Notes: generated from the sequence alone by a model not told the origin. A stretch of 64,000 nt of DNA from Berberis thunbergii (GCA_003290165.1 QNQO01010751.1:37826-101825); one strand, 5' to 3'; shown: positions 1 to 12,540, numbered from the stretch's first letter. Numbers and translations: made by a program.

Positions 1-200
1 GTCAAATACCTGGTTCGCAAGTGCGATAAGTGTCAGAGGTACACCCCGTACACACATATGCCTACACAAAACTTGGTTCCAATGACCCTTCGCCTAGTGG
101 GGGATCTCTGAAAGAAAGAAGTTTCTCATTGTGGCGGTTGATTACTTCACCAAATGGGTAGAAGTACAGCCAATCTCCAAGATAGGAGAGAATCATATCT
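1..200 (+). pseudogene. Integrase fragment (zinc-binding and start of catalytic core), gypsy type
   Basis: Frame 1 from base 1 reads the end of the integrase zinc-binding region, with the CDKCQR motif followed by a MP...LVPM stretch. It hits a stop at about 110. A second piece in another frame then reads FLIVAVDYFTKWVE, the strand holding the first catalytic aspartate of plant gypsy integrases, and stops near 200. The segment normally found between (a WGLDI-like block) is missing, so a small deletion plus frameshift has destroyed the gene. Integrase inserts the element cDNA into the genome; this copy cannot. The sequence after 200 has no pol similarity that I can see. Confidence 0.8.
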
Positions 201-229
201 AAAACTTTATTTTGAAGTCCATGGATGGT

Positions 230-1050
230 TCACCGCAACCAGGCAAGTCCAGTGCACGCACAACTTATTGCTCCTAAAATAGCCTAGTCCGACCATGTGA
301 CCACAATGGGACACTTACGAAGCGGACCCAGTCTACAGACAATCCACTACAAGCGGGTGAGTCCAGTCAACGGATGACTCACTGCTCATAAGGGAACTTG
401 GTCTGACTACGGATACCATAATGGCGCACAAACAAGCAAACCTAGTTTGCCTCAGGCAAATGCCATCACAGACTGAACCCAGCCCACAGATAGTTCACCG
501 CAAATGGGCGAGTCCAGTCCACGGACGACTCACCTCTCCAAAGAGATTCTGGCGCGACTACGGGGACCATAATGGCACACAAACGGCCGAGCCTAGTTAT
601 ATTCAAGATGTTGATAACATGCCGCGTAAGTGTCCTAGTTCTCCTCAGAAGCTAAGGAAGGCCAGTGTGGATCAAACCCAGTCCACAAACAGTTCACAGC
701 AAGCGGGCGAGTCCAGTCCACGAACGACTCATGGCTCCTAAGGCAACTTGGTCCGACTACATGGACCATAATAATGCACATGCGACCGAGTCTATTCCTA
801 TTCAGGATGTTGACAGTTCGCCGCATAAGTGACCTAGCCCACCTTAGAAGCCAAGGCAACAAAAGTGCGAACCAAACCCAGTCAATGGACGAGTCCAGTC
901 CACAAACGGTTCAGTGCTCCAGAGATAGCCTAGTCCTCCTCAGAAACTAATGCAATGGACTGAACCTAGTCCACTAACAATTCACTACAAACAAGTGAGT
1001 CTAGTCCATAGACGACTCCACGCATCTAGTCATTTCAATCCATGTGGACC
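230..1050 (+). repeat. Degenerate long tandem repeat in the element 3' region
   Basis: The phrases GCGAGTCCAGTCCACGGACG, AACTTGGTCCGACTAC and GACCATAATGGCACACAA recur in the same order at irregular spacing of about 150-200 bp (the last near 413, 563 and 763). The copies are diverged and shuffled. Tat elements commonly hold such arrays between pol and the 3' LTR. Small open frames here are by-products of the repeats. Confidence 0.65.
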
Positions 1051-1559
1051 AAGGCAACGCTTTGACCATCAAGACTCAACTAAATGATGAGTCAGAGTGT
1101 GATTCAGAATCTAGTCCTAAGAAGACTAAGTGATTTATTTGTTGTTTTAAATCTACACAGAGCTAAGTAGCAATACTTTGACAGGCCAGCGCCTACTTGG
1201 AAAGCAGCCAACCAGCAAGGCACAACCTGCCTACATGAAGATCATTGTTCGGTGATTTCATCATTATTGGTGAATCAGGTATTTCACTAAGGGAACTACG
1301 AAGGCTGATTCAGGATTACACACGCCTCCTTTAAGACAAAACCAGCCCAGTCCATGCTCAGAGTAAAACCATCTCACATTTTTTCAGTCCCAAGATTTGT
1401 TCGCATAGGCCAATATGACTCACATTCATTCAGAGTATACAAAAAGCGAATTTAGTAAAATAGATTTTATTGATTATCAAAAGGTTATTACAAAGCTTGA
1501 CAAACTGGCCAGTACAAAAGTTTAATTACACACTACAAGTATATGAGCTTGGTATAATG

Positions 1560-2040
1560 CAAGGTGTGAGTGAAGATCTGCCAAAACACATATCAAGACT
1601 TTGCTATGCCAATCTACCTTCTAGAAGATGATTCGAAAGTAAAAGCAAAAATAGTAGCAGTGGGAGAAGCAACCCAAAGCTGGTTGCTGGTTTGATCCCC
1701 CAAAGGAAATGTGCCTAGGGTGATGCAGAATTAACTCTCTAAGGTCACAAACCACACACACTGGAGCTTTGCTCTGCCAAACTGCCTTCCTGATGGGGCA
1801 TCACGATTGAAGCCCCAGAAGGAGTAATGGGAACAACCACCCAAAGTTGGCTGCTGGTGTTATTTCCTAAAAGTGATGGTGGAAGACGTCGTGGGAGCAC
1901 TAAAAGATGGAAGACAAACTTGGTTCCTAAAGGAAAGTCCATACTTCTTTTTTGCGACCAAGAACAAATTAGGAGGTCCCACGAAACTACTGGAAGCTCA
2001 CTCAAACAGGTGGCTTCCTCCAATAGCAGGTCTTGTTAAG
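1560..2040 (+). repeat. Two diverged copies of a ~165-bp unit
   Basis: The passage around 1590-1700 (CTTTGCTATGCCAATCTACC ... ACCCAAAGCTGGTTGCTGGT) reappears around 1765-1860 (CTTTGCTCTGCCAAACTGCC ... ACCCAAAGTTGGCTGCTGGT). The short opposing open frames over this stretch have no recognisable product. Confidence 0.55.
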
Positions 2041-2315
2041 ACTTATCACTGCAAATGTTAGAACATTCGGAGACTCCACCAATGATGGCTCCCATTCGTC
2101 TTCTGGAGTGGCCAACAAAAGCATATTATCTTAAAAGGCACATTTGTGGAATAGGTTGTGCAATACACATGGTAACGAAAGAGGTCACCCAACAGTCGCA
2201 TCGACATTAAATGCTATGCGGGGAATGAAGGCACGATCGTTCCAAGTACAACAACACTAATCCACATTCATTGATTAAAGAAACTACACACAACCCCATT
2301 AACTCGGGGAGTAAC

Positions 2316-2728
2316 TGATGAGACATCACATAGTCACTCGATCACAGTTGACACGTGGCATGGGTTAACCCTAGCACGAGGAAGGCTTCAGCGCTGTCCC
2401 AAGTGGACCCATTCACAAGCTGTTGTTCAGCTAGTAAGTCAGGTGCCCAAGCCCAAGACACGCTAGCCCAAGAGGTACGAATCGTAGGGCTTGGCCTAAG
2501 ACAATAAAGCCCGAACTCAGATCTTAGAGATGAACACTAACTATAAGAGATGGTGAAAAAAAAAGGCAAGCATACACATTGCAATTTACATACAACTTTC
2601 ACTCTTCCCTGCATCGATATCTAATTTAAGCATCGGAGTGCCTTTGGCCACCATAACAGTGGTCTCTAGCTTAACGGCTGCTCAACTTTGCAGGTTTGAG
2701 ATCAGCAAGGACAGATCTAAACATATCA
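2316..2728 (+). repeat. 3' LTR of the partial Tat element (short LTR subfamily, ~413 bp)
   Basis: It starts TGATGAGACATCA just after a purine-rich stretch and ends ...ACATATCA. It contains TTAAGCATCGGAGTGCC and an adjacent hairpin (GGCCACC...GGTC) at about 2625-2664. Length and layout match the solo LTR at 20445-20864. The flanks GTAAC and GTTAT are not a duplication pair, as expected because the left flank is internal sequence. Confidence 0.7.
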
Positions 2729-2751
2729 GTTATTATTATTATTATTATTAG
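2729..2751. repeat. (ATT)n microsatellite
   Basis: About seven ATT units directly abut the LTR end. Confidence 0.9.
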
Positions 2752-2919
2752 TATTATCCATTACTAAAACATTATCAATCCCAAAATTGTCTAATAAAGG
2801 AATAGTTAACAACAAAATTTGTTTTATGACATTCTCCTTATGTTCCAAATCTAACATACACTTCTGTATCACTATGGTTTGGCATAAATATTTGCATAAT
2901 CCTATTACATACTCATTAT

Positions 2920-3555
2920 CAGTGTTCTAAAAATTGGCCTAGGCGCTAGAAGGTAGAAAAACGCCCAGATTAATGGCTGGGCGGGTTTTGGGCAGTCTAG
3001 GCGGGTCTGAGCGGCCTAGGCGGTCAGGGCGAGTTTTTTTTTTTTTTTTTTTTTTTTAATAAGGCTGATTGTGTTCTTATTTTATTTTTCTTTCCTGTTT
3101 TTTAGAAATAAACAATTTAATTGTTTTTTATTCAGTATATGTCTAAATGTAGCAAAACATGATTATTTAATGGAATTCTCAAAGGATCTGGGTACCAATT
3201 TTAGTAATGTAGATTTTATCAAACATGAGTGAGGTTATTCATACAATTTGAAAAAAAAATAAAAGAGTCGGCTTGGATATTTGTCCACAAATTCAACTTT
3301 GTATAAAGTACCCATCATGACCAACTTCAGCCATTTGAGTTTTAAAAATTTTTGTTCATGATTGTTAATTTTTCATGTTTTTAAATTTTGCATATGTATC
3401 TTGGCATTAAATTGGATGCAATTGATAAGGTATTATGTTTAACTTTTGTAAATTATTAAATTTATAATACAAAACATAAGACCGCCTAGGTGTTGCCTAG
3501 TTCCCTGGGCGCTAGGCACCTGCTTGTCGCCCGCCTAGCGCTTTTTGGAACACTG
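2920..3555. mobile_element. hAT-type MITE, 636 bp, TSD CTCATTAT
   Basis: Terminal inverted repeats CAGTGTTCTAAAAA and TTTTTGGAACACTG are flanked by a perfect 8-bp duplication CTCATTAT (2912-2919 and 3556-3563). Sub-terminal GC-rich inverted stretches rich in GCCTAGGCG and an internal T25 run are present. There is no coding capacity, so it would have needed a hAT transposase in trans. Confidence 0.9.
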
Positions 3556-3615
3556 CTCATTATCAAGAGATTTTTTTTTAAATATTTCTCTTTTACAATT
3601 TCTTATACATTGCCT

Positions 3616-3919
3616 TAGGGTTGAACAAAAAATCGATTAAACCCACAAAATTGATCGGTTAGGTTTTACAAAATTTGAAACCAATAAAGTAGGTTAAGTT
3701 TTCGATTTTTAAGTGATTTTAAACAACAAAACCGAACCGACGAAATATATATAATAAATAATATATATTTTATGTAAAATTAATATAATATGTTTAATTT
3801 AGTCGTTCGGTTCGATTTGCCATTTATATAAATTAAATTTTTTTCGGTTGGATTTAAAAAATTTTAAACTGGTTTTCAGTTTGGGTGAAAAATCAAACCG
3901 TCAGTTCGGTTCAACCCTA
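3616..3919. mobile_element. Short hAT-type MITE, 304 bp
   Basis: The ends are TAGGGTTGAAC and GTTCAACCCTA. The flanks CATTGCCT and CATTACCT match at 7 of 8 positions, as expected for an old 8-bp duplication. The interior is AT-rich with AACCGAACCG-like inverted stretches and no ORF. Confidence 0.8.
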
Positions 3920-4028
3920 CATTACCTCATAGAGCCTTGGAACTATTGAAAAAAAATCAAATTCCAGTCGTGTGGGTAAATAATGTATAAGATGAAGAAG
4001 AATATTGTTTTTATATGTTTATTTGTAT

Positions 4029-5427
4029 TAATGTAGTCGATTATGCTCTCCTTCCTCGCCTTTAACTAGACCTGCACAGGGAACACACGTGAGCCAAAGA
4101 CCACCGTGTGGTGGCCGATGACACTCCGATGCTTAAGTTAGATAAGACTTAGGAGAGACTTAAAGTTGTAAATTGGGTTTTTGTAGCATACCTTTGTTCA
4201 TCGATCTTATCTCCCTTTTAAAGTGTGAGAGTCCTTGTTTGGCTCGATCTTTGATGGCGTAGTTTAGGAAAGAGATCTTGCTGGAGATCCTTTCCTTGTT
4301 GGGTGTTTTCTATATAGAAAAGGTTCCCTACATGACGTGTGCTTTCAAATCAGCGGGAGAGGTTTCTTTTTCTGAGTGTTGTCAATGCAAGGAAGTTTCC
4401 TTGCCCGACTTATACTTCAGTATTCGTTAGGGGTGGGCACGGGACGAGATGAGACATGATGGACCTCATCCCTATCCCATCTCGTTTGTTCGGGATTGGG
4501 ACGGGATGGACCTCATCCCAACCTCGTCCCATCTGAAACGGGTTCACGATGGGACGGGACGAGATGAGCATGTACTGAGTTTTGGAATGAAAATTTAACA
4601 TGCATGATTGAAAATTTTGGATTTACAAAATACACAACTCTAAGAACAACTATACAACTTTAAGCCATTGATTGTTATTTTCCCATTTTATTAGTTTTTA
4701 CTCCGTTCTTTTTTAGAACCACTATTGAAGATAGCCATGTGTTTGTACATTGCTAATGAAAAGGATCAATGAGTTTGTCATCAAAAAATACGATGAACAC
4801 ACATTATTGTTGTCAAGATTTAGAAAGAGGAAAAAAAGAAGGCAAAGGGTTTTAGTTAGATTCATAATCTAGGCGAGTCACATGGAAGCTTGTGAGAATA
4901 AAATAGTCATGTCAATAAATAAAACAATAAATAAAGTACTCATGTCAACAAATTGTTTCATAGTTTCATACTAACATAGTTCATTTTAAATATTAAAAAA
5001 AATGGTTCAGGATGGGCGGATTGAAAATCTTCATCCCAATCCCATCCCACTCTAGATCAGGATGGGATTGATCAATCCCAATAGGACCCGAAAAAAATCA
5101 GGACGGGATCGAAATTGCGGGATGGGATGCCCACCCCTAGTATTCGTTTCCTAGTCGGAACCAAAGTATATTTGTTTGCCTATTTTGGGTCGATCTTCCA
5201 GATACTCTCCTTATCACGGCTTACAAGTATCGAGCTTGACCGCGTGATGTGTGGGCTTAGTGGCACGTTGCAATTTGATCTGACCTTTTGGATCCTGCCA
5301 ATAGTGGGCTTAATGTTGTCTGGCCCCTGCGGGATTGAGCGTGCAATCAGGCCTGCTATGTTCTGTTTGACAAAATTATCATGACACGTGTATGGTGCTG
5401 ATCATAGGATGGTTTGATGTATCATCA
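4029..5427 (-). repeat. 3' LTR of element A, interrupted by a MITE
   Basis: It reads TAATGTAGTCGAT... to ...TTTGATGTATCATCA on the plus strand, the complement of a TGATGATACATCAAA...CATTA LTR. Without the 712-bp MITE and its duplicated 8 bp it is about 679 bp, close to the 683-bp solo LTR at 15426. The conserved box and hairpin lie at 4099-4140. Confidence 0.85.
4428..5139. mobile_element. hAT-type MITE in the LTR, 712 bp, TSD GTATTCGT
   Basis: Ends TAGGGGTGGGCA and TGCCCACCCCTA are flanked by a perfect 8-bp duplication GTATTCGT (4420-4427, 5140-5147). The paralogous LTR near 14900 reads CAGTATTCATTTCCTAGTC without interruption and serves as an empty-site control. The GGGATGGGAC-rich sub-terminal zones are inverted copies of each other. 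Confidence 0.95.
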
Positions 5428-5445
5428 GCTACTCCCCCAAGTTGG
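5428..5445 (-). promoter_or_regulatory. Polypurine tract of element A
   Basis: On the minus strand the bases before the 3' LTR read CTTGGGGGAGTAGC, then TGATGATACATC. A purine run at this spot primes plus-strand DNA synthesis in LTR retrotransposons. It confirms the element orientation. Confidence 0.7.
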
Positions 5446-5718
5446 TTCATCTCATTGGTTCATTAAGTCATTTCATAAAGCAACTATGCCATCATGATGG
5501 TTGAGTCTGAGTTGTTTCCTCGAGCAGTGAGCTTCATTAATTGGGTGTGTGTTTGCTCGAAAGAGAAAAAGGCGGGAGTTTTGTTTTCTATATAGGTATC
5601 CTTTCTACGGAGTTTGGATTCTTTACTCTTTCGATCTCAGAGACTCTGTTTTGTTGAATTGCATTTCGAGCTTTTGACTTTGCTCTTCCTTCATAATCTA
5701 AAACTTGTACGATCTCTC

Positions 5719-8295
5719 ATGGCAGGCCTGAATCAAATTTTCGATGAACTGTTTGTTAAGAGCCGCAAGTTCTTTGAAAAGAGGTTGTTTTTCGAGTCGA
5801 GTCTGGAAGTCCTCCGTAAAACATACGGGGTTCCTGAATATATGACGTTATTCACTCTGCGCAGGATCTGATGCAATTGTCCCCTCCAGAGAGGTTCATT
5901 TTTCTTTACCGAGGTATGCTTCAATCGGGTGTCTGCTTTCCTATTGTTAAAGAAATTTTGAAGTTCCTGGCATACCTCGGCATTACACCTACTCAGCTGG
6001 TGCCAAACGGGTATAGGACTGTGATCGCCATTCTAATTAGGTGAAGGACGCAGGTGTCCGAGTATCTTCGAGGGTGATCCAGTTGCTCACTTCCCCCCGG
6101 ATAAACGCGCGAGCATGTTATGTGCGTTCTTACATCATTGGACTACTTTCGCAATCTACCTGATGATTTTAAGTTCTAGCAGAATTTTTGCTTCATGCCC
6201 TCGGTGAACTCAAAATATTTCGAGCTTGTTGGTCATCCGATCGAGCAGGAATTTAGGCAACTTAGTAAGTTCAATTATGTTTCTGATCTTGCTTGTGTTA
6301 ACTGCGTACCAGATTGACCTTTTCGTTTTTCACAAGGAAATTCCCAACTTCATTTCTTTCTGCTGAGGATAAAACAACTGTGGACGTGTTTCGCGACATA
6401 CCTCGTTTGTGGATAGAGGATGTCGTTAATCTTCCAATATCAAGCGCAATGGACCGTGGGCACATTGGCATGAGGCTCCCACTCTTTTTAGGGTTTCAAA
6501 GCCAAAGCCCGAAGGCGTATCTTCCATGAATAATAGGAAGTTCCCGAAGATTAAGATCTCAAGCCCTTCAAGGAAGGCGGAACTAAGTGAGGCGCTTCCT
6601 TCTCATATTCGTCTGAAAAGGCCTCGTGTTGTGTCTAGGCCCACTCGTGGGCGTTCAGCTTCCTCCAAAGGGTGTGAAGTTGTCGGACATGTTCTTGACT
6701 CGTCCGTTAGGGTGAAGACTATTGTGTCCGAGGGGCACGATGCTCTGGCAAAGGCTATCATTTCCCTTCCTGACTTGGAGAGGGAGAATCTGCAAATGGT
6801 TGGGGTTGAAGATGTAACAAAGTTGAGTACATAGCAGGCGAAGGTTCTAAACAAATCGCTGCTGCAAGTGAGCGTGGAAGCTTTGTCTGGTATAGGATTG
6901 GATCATCGCTTTTCGTTGAAAGACTTTGTTTGCGACCCTGCTAGGCCTGCTGAAGAGTTGCTTGATCGTTGTCTTTATGGCGAAAGGTCCCCTCATCGCC
7001 TGTACTATCCCGCCTCGCTCTCGTCCTCATATTGAGATAATGACAGATCCGAGGAATAACTCGTTTCCTTCTTCTTCGTCAACTGACTCTGAGTCGGCTC
7101 ATGAAAGAGAGTTGATCGCTACGAATAAGGGGAAAATCTGTAGATGTGGGTCCTGATGCAGTGAAGACATTAAAGGGTGATCTTGGAATGATTCTGATTC
7201 TGAATGATCTCCATTCGAATGTGCGAATCAGTCTGTTTGCTCTGAAAGTGGTAAAGATGAGAAACCAAGCTTGGAATAAAGAGATTGAGATTTCTTATGC
7301 TTCCAGGAAACATATTAGCAGGTGGAGTGACTGACTGGTTGGCTAATTGCGCTACGGAGCTAGAAAAAGAGAAGCTGGGATAGCGTATGGATAAAGGGCA
7401 TAAGCATCTCATGTTGGGGATGTCATACCTGAATCATGTGGCTACAACTAGTATTGAAGTTGAGGTTGCTCGTGAGAGAGTGTATACCATAGAACGAGTC
7501 TTTGCAAACTTGCAGAAGTCATATTTTGACACTTTATACAAGATTGAATCATTATGGAGCAACTCGAAGCTCACTCAGATGTTGGAGCGGAGTCCTGGCA
7601 CACAAGGTCGGAGACTCGAAGGGTTTACTTGGAAACACTTGAGTCTGATCTGGCGGGGGCAGTATCTGAGGGATCGGTTCGAAAATGAACTGAACCTTGC
7701 CCATTGTGACTTACAATTTTCCCAGGAAACTGTGGTCGGAGTGCAAGCTGAGATACGGGCTCTGAACTCCAAAATGGCCAAGAAGGAGTCCTAATGGATT
7801 ATTTGATGTCAGTCGTTGGAGGCTGATGTTTATTTTAATGCCAAAAGCGTGCGAACTATGGAAGAATAGCTCCTTTCGGCAGATAATAAGCTAAGTGTTG
7901 TTCATGATAACTTGGGCATTGAGCAATCCAAGACTGGCATACTGTCAGGCAAACTGGAGCAGTTGGGGCGGAAGCTTGCTGAATTAAGGATGCGCAAGGA
8001 GAAACTTCTCAAGTCCCAGGGCATATTTGAGTTCAACAGAGTCGTGCATGGAAGGCTGGAGCTGTTGCAGTTTATGAAGAAGGAATATCCTGATCGGGAT
8101 CTCTCCTATTATGAAGAGGTAGCATATGGGAAGTTTGGAGTGGACTCTGATCGGTCCGAAGAGGAAGGTGACCCGATGAGGGTGATCAAAAAACAATTCG
8201 TACAAATGTGTCTCTTGCTAAGTCTGGTTCTGTTGTATCTAACTCTCCTCCTTAGGAGGAATGAACCTTGTATTTGTTGGCTTGCAAATGAATAA
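5719..8295 (+). pseudogene. Opposite-strand extra ORF (aORF) of element A, 'putative gypsy-type transposase' family
   Basis: An ATG at 5719 (MAGLNQIFDELF...) opens a decayed frame on the strand opposite to gag. Pieces around 5890-6040 read GMLQSGVCFPIVKEILKFL and LGITPTQLVPNGYRTVIAI, a pattern I recall from the plant domain annotated as putative gypsy-type transposase. A basic low-complexity stretch follows (6526-6834). Long helical pieces (7387-7794 and 7912-8200) have coiled-coil-like heptads and end in a conserved GRLELLQF...YPDRDLSYYEEVA motif. Several stops and frameshifts break it. Tat elements are known to carry such extra ORFs between pol and the 3' LTR in either orientation; their role is unknown. 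A TATA-like TCTATATAGG lies near 5591, upstream of the ATG. Confidence 0.7.
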
Positions 8296-8639
8296 CATTT
8301 TATACTTGTGCATTTTTTTTTCTACTTTCCCTATTAACTTTTATTTGCTTTGTCTTACCGCGACATTAGTTGTCAGACTAGAGGCCCTGCTAGGTCAAGA
8401 AGCCGTATGATTGATCTGCTGGTGAGAGTTCCAACTGCTTGTGTTGCAATAGTTCGTGCAATCTTGGTCGGAATCCTCTTAGAAATTGAGTGTGATTCAC
8501 CATTTCTCTGGTGGTCTGGTTGTATATTGGAACAACAATTGTTGTTGTAAGCGAACTAGTCAGACTGTGGTTTTAGCACGTGCACCGTCGTAGATAGTCT
8601 TCGCGAGTCCTCCGAGTCAAGCTTCCGGAGCTTTGGTCT

Positions 8640-9490
8640 TATTTTTTACTCATTTTTACCTGCTATTGGTGGAATAGGCTTAGTTAAACCAGAGGTTGTT
8701 ATCACTAGTTATAACTAACTAAACTGGGGTCAGGTTTGCCGACCATCATTTGTGATTGAACAGTGGTCCCTGACAGCCCATCTTGATCAGGCGTCGAGGG
8801 CAATGACTGAACTCCCACTTTCCAACCCATCTTGATCCGCTTTTGGCGGACTAGGAATTTGAGTGAGCCAGAAGTTATCATCGTTAGTCGTTCTAACTAA
8901 ACTTTGGTAGGGTTCGGTGATCATTGTTTACATAAGAGTGGTGATCTCTGGCAAGCCATCTTGATCAGGCATCGAGAACGTTGACTAGACTCCCACTTTC
9001 TAAGCCGTAGAAATTCGTTATTAGTTGACTAGACTTGAGCGAACCAAAAGCTATCGTTATCGATCGTGACCGACTAAGCTTTGGTCGGGTTTGGTCACTG
9101 GTGCCCATGTTTGGACAATGACCTCTGGCAAGCTGTCTCGATCAAGCATCAGAGTGATGACTAAGTTGTCATTCTCTAAGTCGTTGACACCCGTTTAACT
9201 GACTGGGGATTAGAGCGGATAATAAGCTTTTGTCATAGGTCGAAACTAACTAATCTTTGGTTAGGTTCGATGACCATTATCTATAGTTGGACAACAGTCC
9301 CTGGAAAGCCATCGTGGTCTGGTATTAAGAATGCTGACTAAGCTCCCACTTTCTAAACCATCGTCATCCATTTTTGGTGAGCTAGGCGTCAAGGAGACCA
9401 TAAGCTATTGTGATTAGTCGGGTTTGACTAAGCTTCAATCAGAATAAGATTTCGGGCGTGCAAGTCTAACTTGGGGGTCCTGACTTACTT
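8640..9490. repeat. ~178-bp tandem array in the 3' region of element A
   Basis: The phrase TGACTAGACTCCCACTTTCT and its variants recur near 8803, 8980, 9160 and 9335, about 177 bp apart. Between them ACTAAGCTTTGGTCGGGTTT and GGACAATGACCTCTGGCAAG recur in order. The unit is clearly related to the array at 36395-37875 in element B. No open frame runs through it. Confidence 0.8.
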
Positions 9491-10516
9491 AACTGGCCTA
9501 GCGGTCTAATTCAGAAGTCGAATCGATTGATCAGACTAATAATACATTGACCAGCTTTAATGAACAATAGAGAAATAATAGCAGGGTGGATGCCTTGGAT
9601 TTTTGTTAAGTGCGCTCTTTATTCCATGGGCGTTCAAGGCCTTCGTTGTTTGTGTTTTTGCGTATGATAGAAAAAAAGAAAATTTTTCTATATCAGCGTG
9701 CCACATGTACGACGCAGGTTGCGAGACGATTTAGTTTCGGTTACTCCGCCAATTAATGGGTTGCATGCAGGGTCATTAATTCGATGAATGTGGACTCATG
9801 CAGCTGCAATTTGAACCGACGTTTCCCTTTTTTTCATACGACATGTTGACGTAACGGCTGGTTGATGCTACTTCCTAAACCGCCTTGCCTATATATATAT
9901 AGGCTAGTCGTTCTCCATCTTAAGCATTGTAAAGTATGTTGATCAAATGGATTTTACCAGATAATAAGCTTTGGGTTTTCCAAAGGTTGAGAAAAAATCT
10001 TTGTTACTAGAGTCTTCGAATGTTCTGACATTTACAGCCGTGAGTCTTAATAAGACATGTTATTATGTGATGCCACCTTATTTGGGTGAGCATCACAATG
10101 ACTCCATGAGATCTTGTAATAACTTCTTATATTTCAAAGAATAAGTGCGGACTCCTGCAGCTAGTTTATGGTTGAATGGAGCGTCAGCGGACATGACTTT
10201 TGTTCTTAGGGTGGTACCTCTGCGTCTCCCCAGGCATTACACATTTGAGAGGTGTCCCCCATTTGGCAGCACTGTGAGACTCAATCATTCCACTGCTCAG
10301 GGATATTCTTGTCTGCCTTCATTTGCTTTCTTCGCATTCGAAAGGCATATTTGCGAAGAAAAGAATCGAATGAGTGTTTGCATCCTTCTTCAAGTACTTT
10401 ACTTTCATCACCTTATCTTATGGAGGCATATTGGTGGAACGAAGTTTCGACGTGTGTTTTAGTAGATGCATATTGGCACCTGACTTAGACACTTGTAGTG
10501 TATAAACTTCTATATT
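9491..10516. other. Non-coding interior of element A without recognisable genes
   Basis: I see no pol similarity here. ATTCCATGGGCGTTCAAGG near 9622 resembles ATTCCATGGTCGTTTAAGC near 37951 in element B, where pol begins soon afterwards, so pol appears to have been deleted from A at about this point. A perfect palindrome GCCTATATATATATAGGC near 9887-9904 could act as a TATA box on either strand. A 105-codon open frame at 10145-10462 has no recognisable product. Confidence 0.5.
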
Positions 10517-11951
10517 TGTTGGTTGGCAAACTTTGTAATTGGTCGATCTCAAATCTTACCGCAAGTGCACGGTTATCTGTTGAGTTAAATAACGGCTAGT
10601 ACGGGTCGAATCCCACAAGGAGAGCTATAAAATGCGGAAAACTAATATTCAAATCTCTTTTGAAACTTAACCTAGTTAGAAAAGAAGTGATTGGTGAAGT
10701 TTTTGAAATAAAAATGCAAAGTAAAACCTAAATGTATTAGTTAGGGTTTTGAGTTTACCATCATGAGTAGATGACACCATTGGGCTACTATTACATTAAT
10801 CTTTTCCAAATTTGTTAACACATCCTAATGTAGATTCTCATCTCACCTTAGGATGGAAAATATGACATTATGAGTAAATTGATTTCAAACTTATGTATAT
10901 TAATAACTAAATAATCAAATGTGGATTTAAAAGCATACAAAGAATCCATACTTAAATGAAACACCAAATACCTAGCAAATCACAATGAAACTTAGATTAA
11001 TAATATGAAAAACATTGTAAGGAACTTGTTAGAGAAATTGCAAGTATAGAAACTTATCTAATCTTGAGCTTAAGAAATAAAAAAAGAAAGCATGAATTGA
11101 ATTCATATGATGAAACACAAAATATCTAACTTACATCATAGATTCATGATAAACCAAGCTACAAGACCAATCTAACTACACATGCTTCTCTAATACATGA
11201 AAATGAACATAATTAATTTAAAATAGCGCCATCTTGGAGCTATCCTCCATAGGCTCACCCACTCCCTAAGGTGGGATGTTAGCCAAACATGGTAAGTTCT
11301 AGGCCAAACTTCACTTATTTCTTTCTAAACTACAACTACTTCAACTATTTTTCTCTTCAAAGTGTTTCCAAGTCTTTCCTCAAGTGTGTTTATGTGTGAG
11401 GTATTTATAGGTGAAGAAGGATGAGATTTATGTGTAGAGATAATGGGGTGGAAGTTAGAGTGTTGGAGTGCAATAAGGAAGAGTGTTGGAGAGAAATAAG
11501 GTGAAGTGTAAAAGTGATGGAGTAAATATGTGGAAGAGTGTAAAAGTGAAATAAGATGGAGTGTAAAAGTGATGGAGTAAAAATGTGAGAATGGATAATG
11601 GAGTTTGTAGAGATTCTTTGGCTATGCTAAAGTTTCCATGTGGATGTCCAAATCTTCAAGTTGATTTCCTCGAGATCCATAGATGTTGATACTTTGTGGG
11701 CTTGACTTCATGAGTCTTTGGGCTTGAAAATCTTTGATATTTTGATCTTTGACAAAAGATATGTGAACTTCCAACGATTTTTTCTACTTGTAGATCTTAG
11801 CCATATTGTGCAACTTTGTGTATGATTTGAGATTAGTTCTTGAACTTCTACAAAATACACAAAACACACGTAATGAGATATTTTTATTAGATAATTGGAT
11901 TTAGCAATTGTATATTTAGGGGCATAAATTGTCTCATTTATATGCTTATCA
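10517..11951 (-). mobile_element. Solo LTR of an Athila-like Ty3/gypsy element, 1435 bp
   Basis: On the minus strand it begins TGATAAGCATATAAATGAG and ends with the GACCCGTACTAGC ... CCGTGCACTTGCGG signature of Athila-type LTRs, then ...CCAACCAACA. A minus-strand ORF at 11708-11974 is simply the LTR start. The flanks ATATT and ATAAT match at 4 of 5 positions. A TATA-like TATTTATAGG lies at about 11401-11410 on the plus strand. No internal region remains, so it formed by LTR-LTR recombination. Confidence 0.75.
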
Positions 11952-11956
11952 ATAAT

Positions 11957-12540
11957 AACTTTCATTGCATTCAATAAAATATGTTTTATTTTTGGAATTA
12001 TGTTTGGTACAAAATTCTCCTAAACTGAAAAACAAAACAGAAACGAAATCAAATCAAAAAAATAATTTAACTCCGAGAGGGGACTGAGCTAACCAGCCCT
12101 GAAGGAGTCGTGTATGGTCCTGGCTTGGATTGCATAGTCCCTCTAGTGAATTGCTTTGTTTTGCTAAAGCTAACAAACTTACTGAATAGTGAACTTTGTG
12201 TTGGTTGGTGGTTCCTTGCTGATTATCAGCTCTTAGATTAGGCACCCATTTGCTGAAGTATCGTTACTTAGCTTTACGTTGGTCTGGATTGGGCCTCCAA
12301 TTTTGAATTTTGGATTTTCGCATAACTATACTTTTGTTGTTGGGACTTTATCTCTGTCCAAGCAGATTGATTATCCTATTTTGTTTTGGCCATGTGCCTA
12401 ACATGTCTGTTCCGCGGACTCGAGCAACAACTGGTAGAAATTCAATTGTTTCAGGGCTACATAATGGCAGTCTCTTGCTGCAGATTGATCTCCTTGGATA
12501 GTTCCTTGGGCCTGGTTGGCTGTGTATTTTATACACTAGT
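11957..12540. other. Element A interior, no gene seen
   Basis: This lies between the solo LTR and the protease remnant. Short overlapping open frames on both strands (12054-12578) show no domain I recognise. It may be the remains of a pol region or of an unrelated insertion. Confidence 0.4.

Larger units (their letters stand above)
1..2728 (+). mobile_element. 3' part of a Tat-lineage Ty3/gypsy LTR retrotransposon
   Basis: The window opens inside the integrase of a plus-strand gypsy element and runs through a long non-coding 3' region to an LTR ending near 2728. The order integrase, long repeat-bearing 3' region, short polypurine stretch (CGGGGAGTAAC), then an LTR beginning TGATGAGACATCA is the Tat-lineage plan. 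The LTR carries the box TTAAGCATCGGAGTGCC that recurs in the other Tat LTRs here. The 5' part lies outside the window, so the target duplication cannot be checked. Confidence 0.75.
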
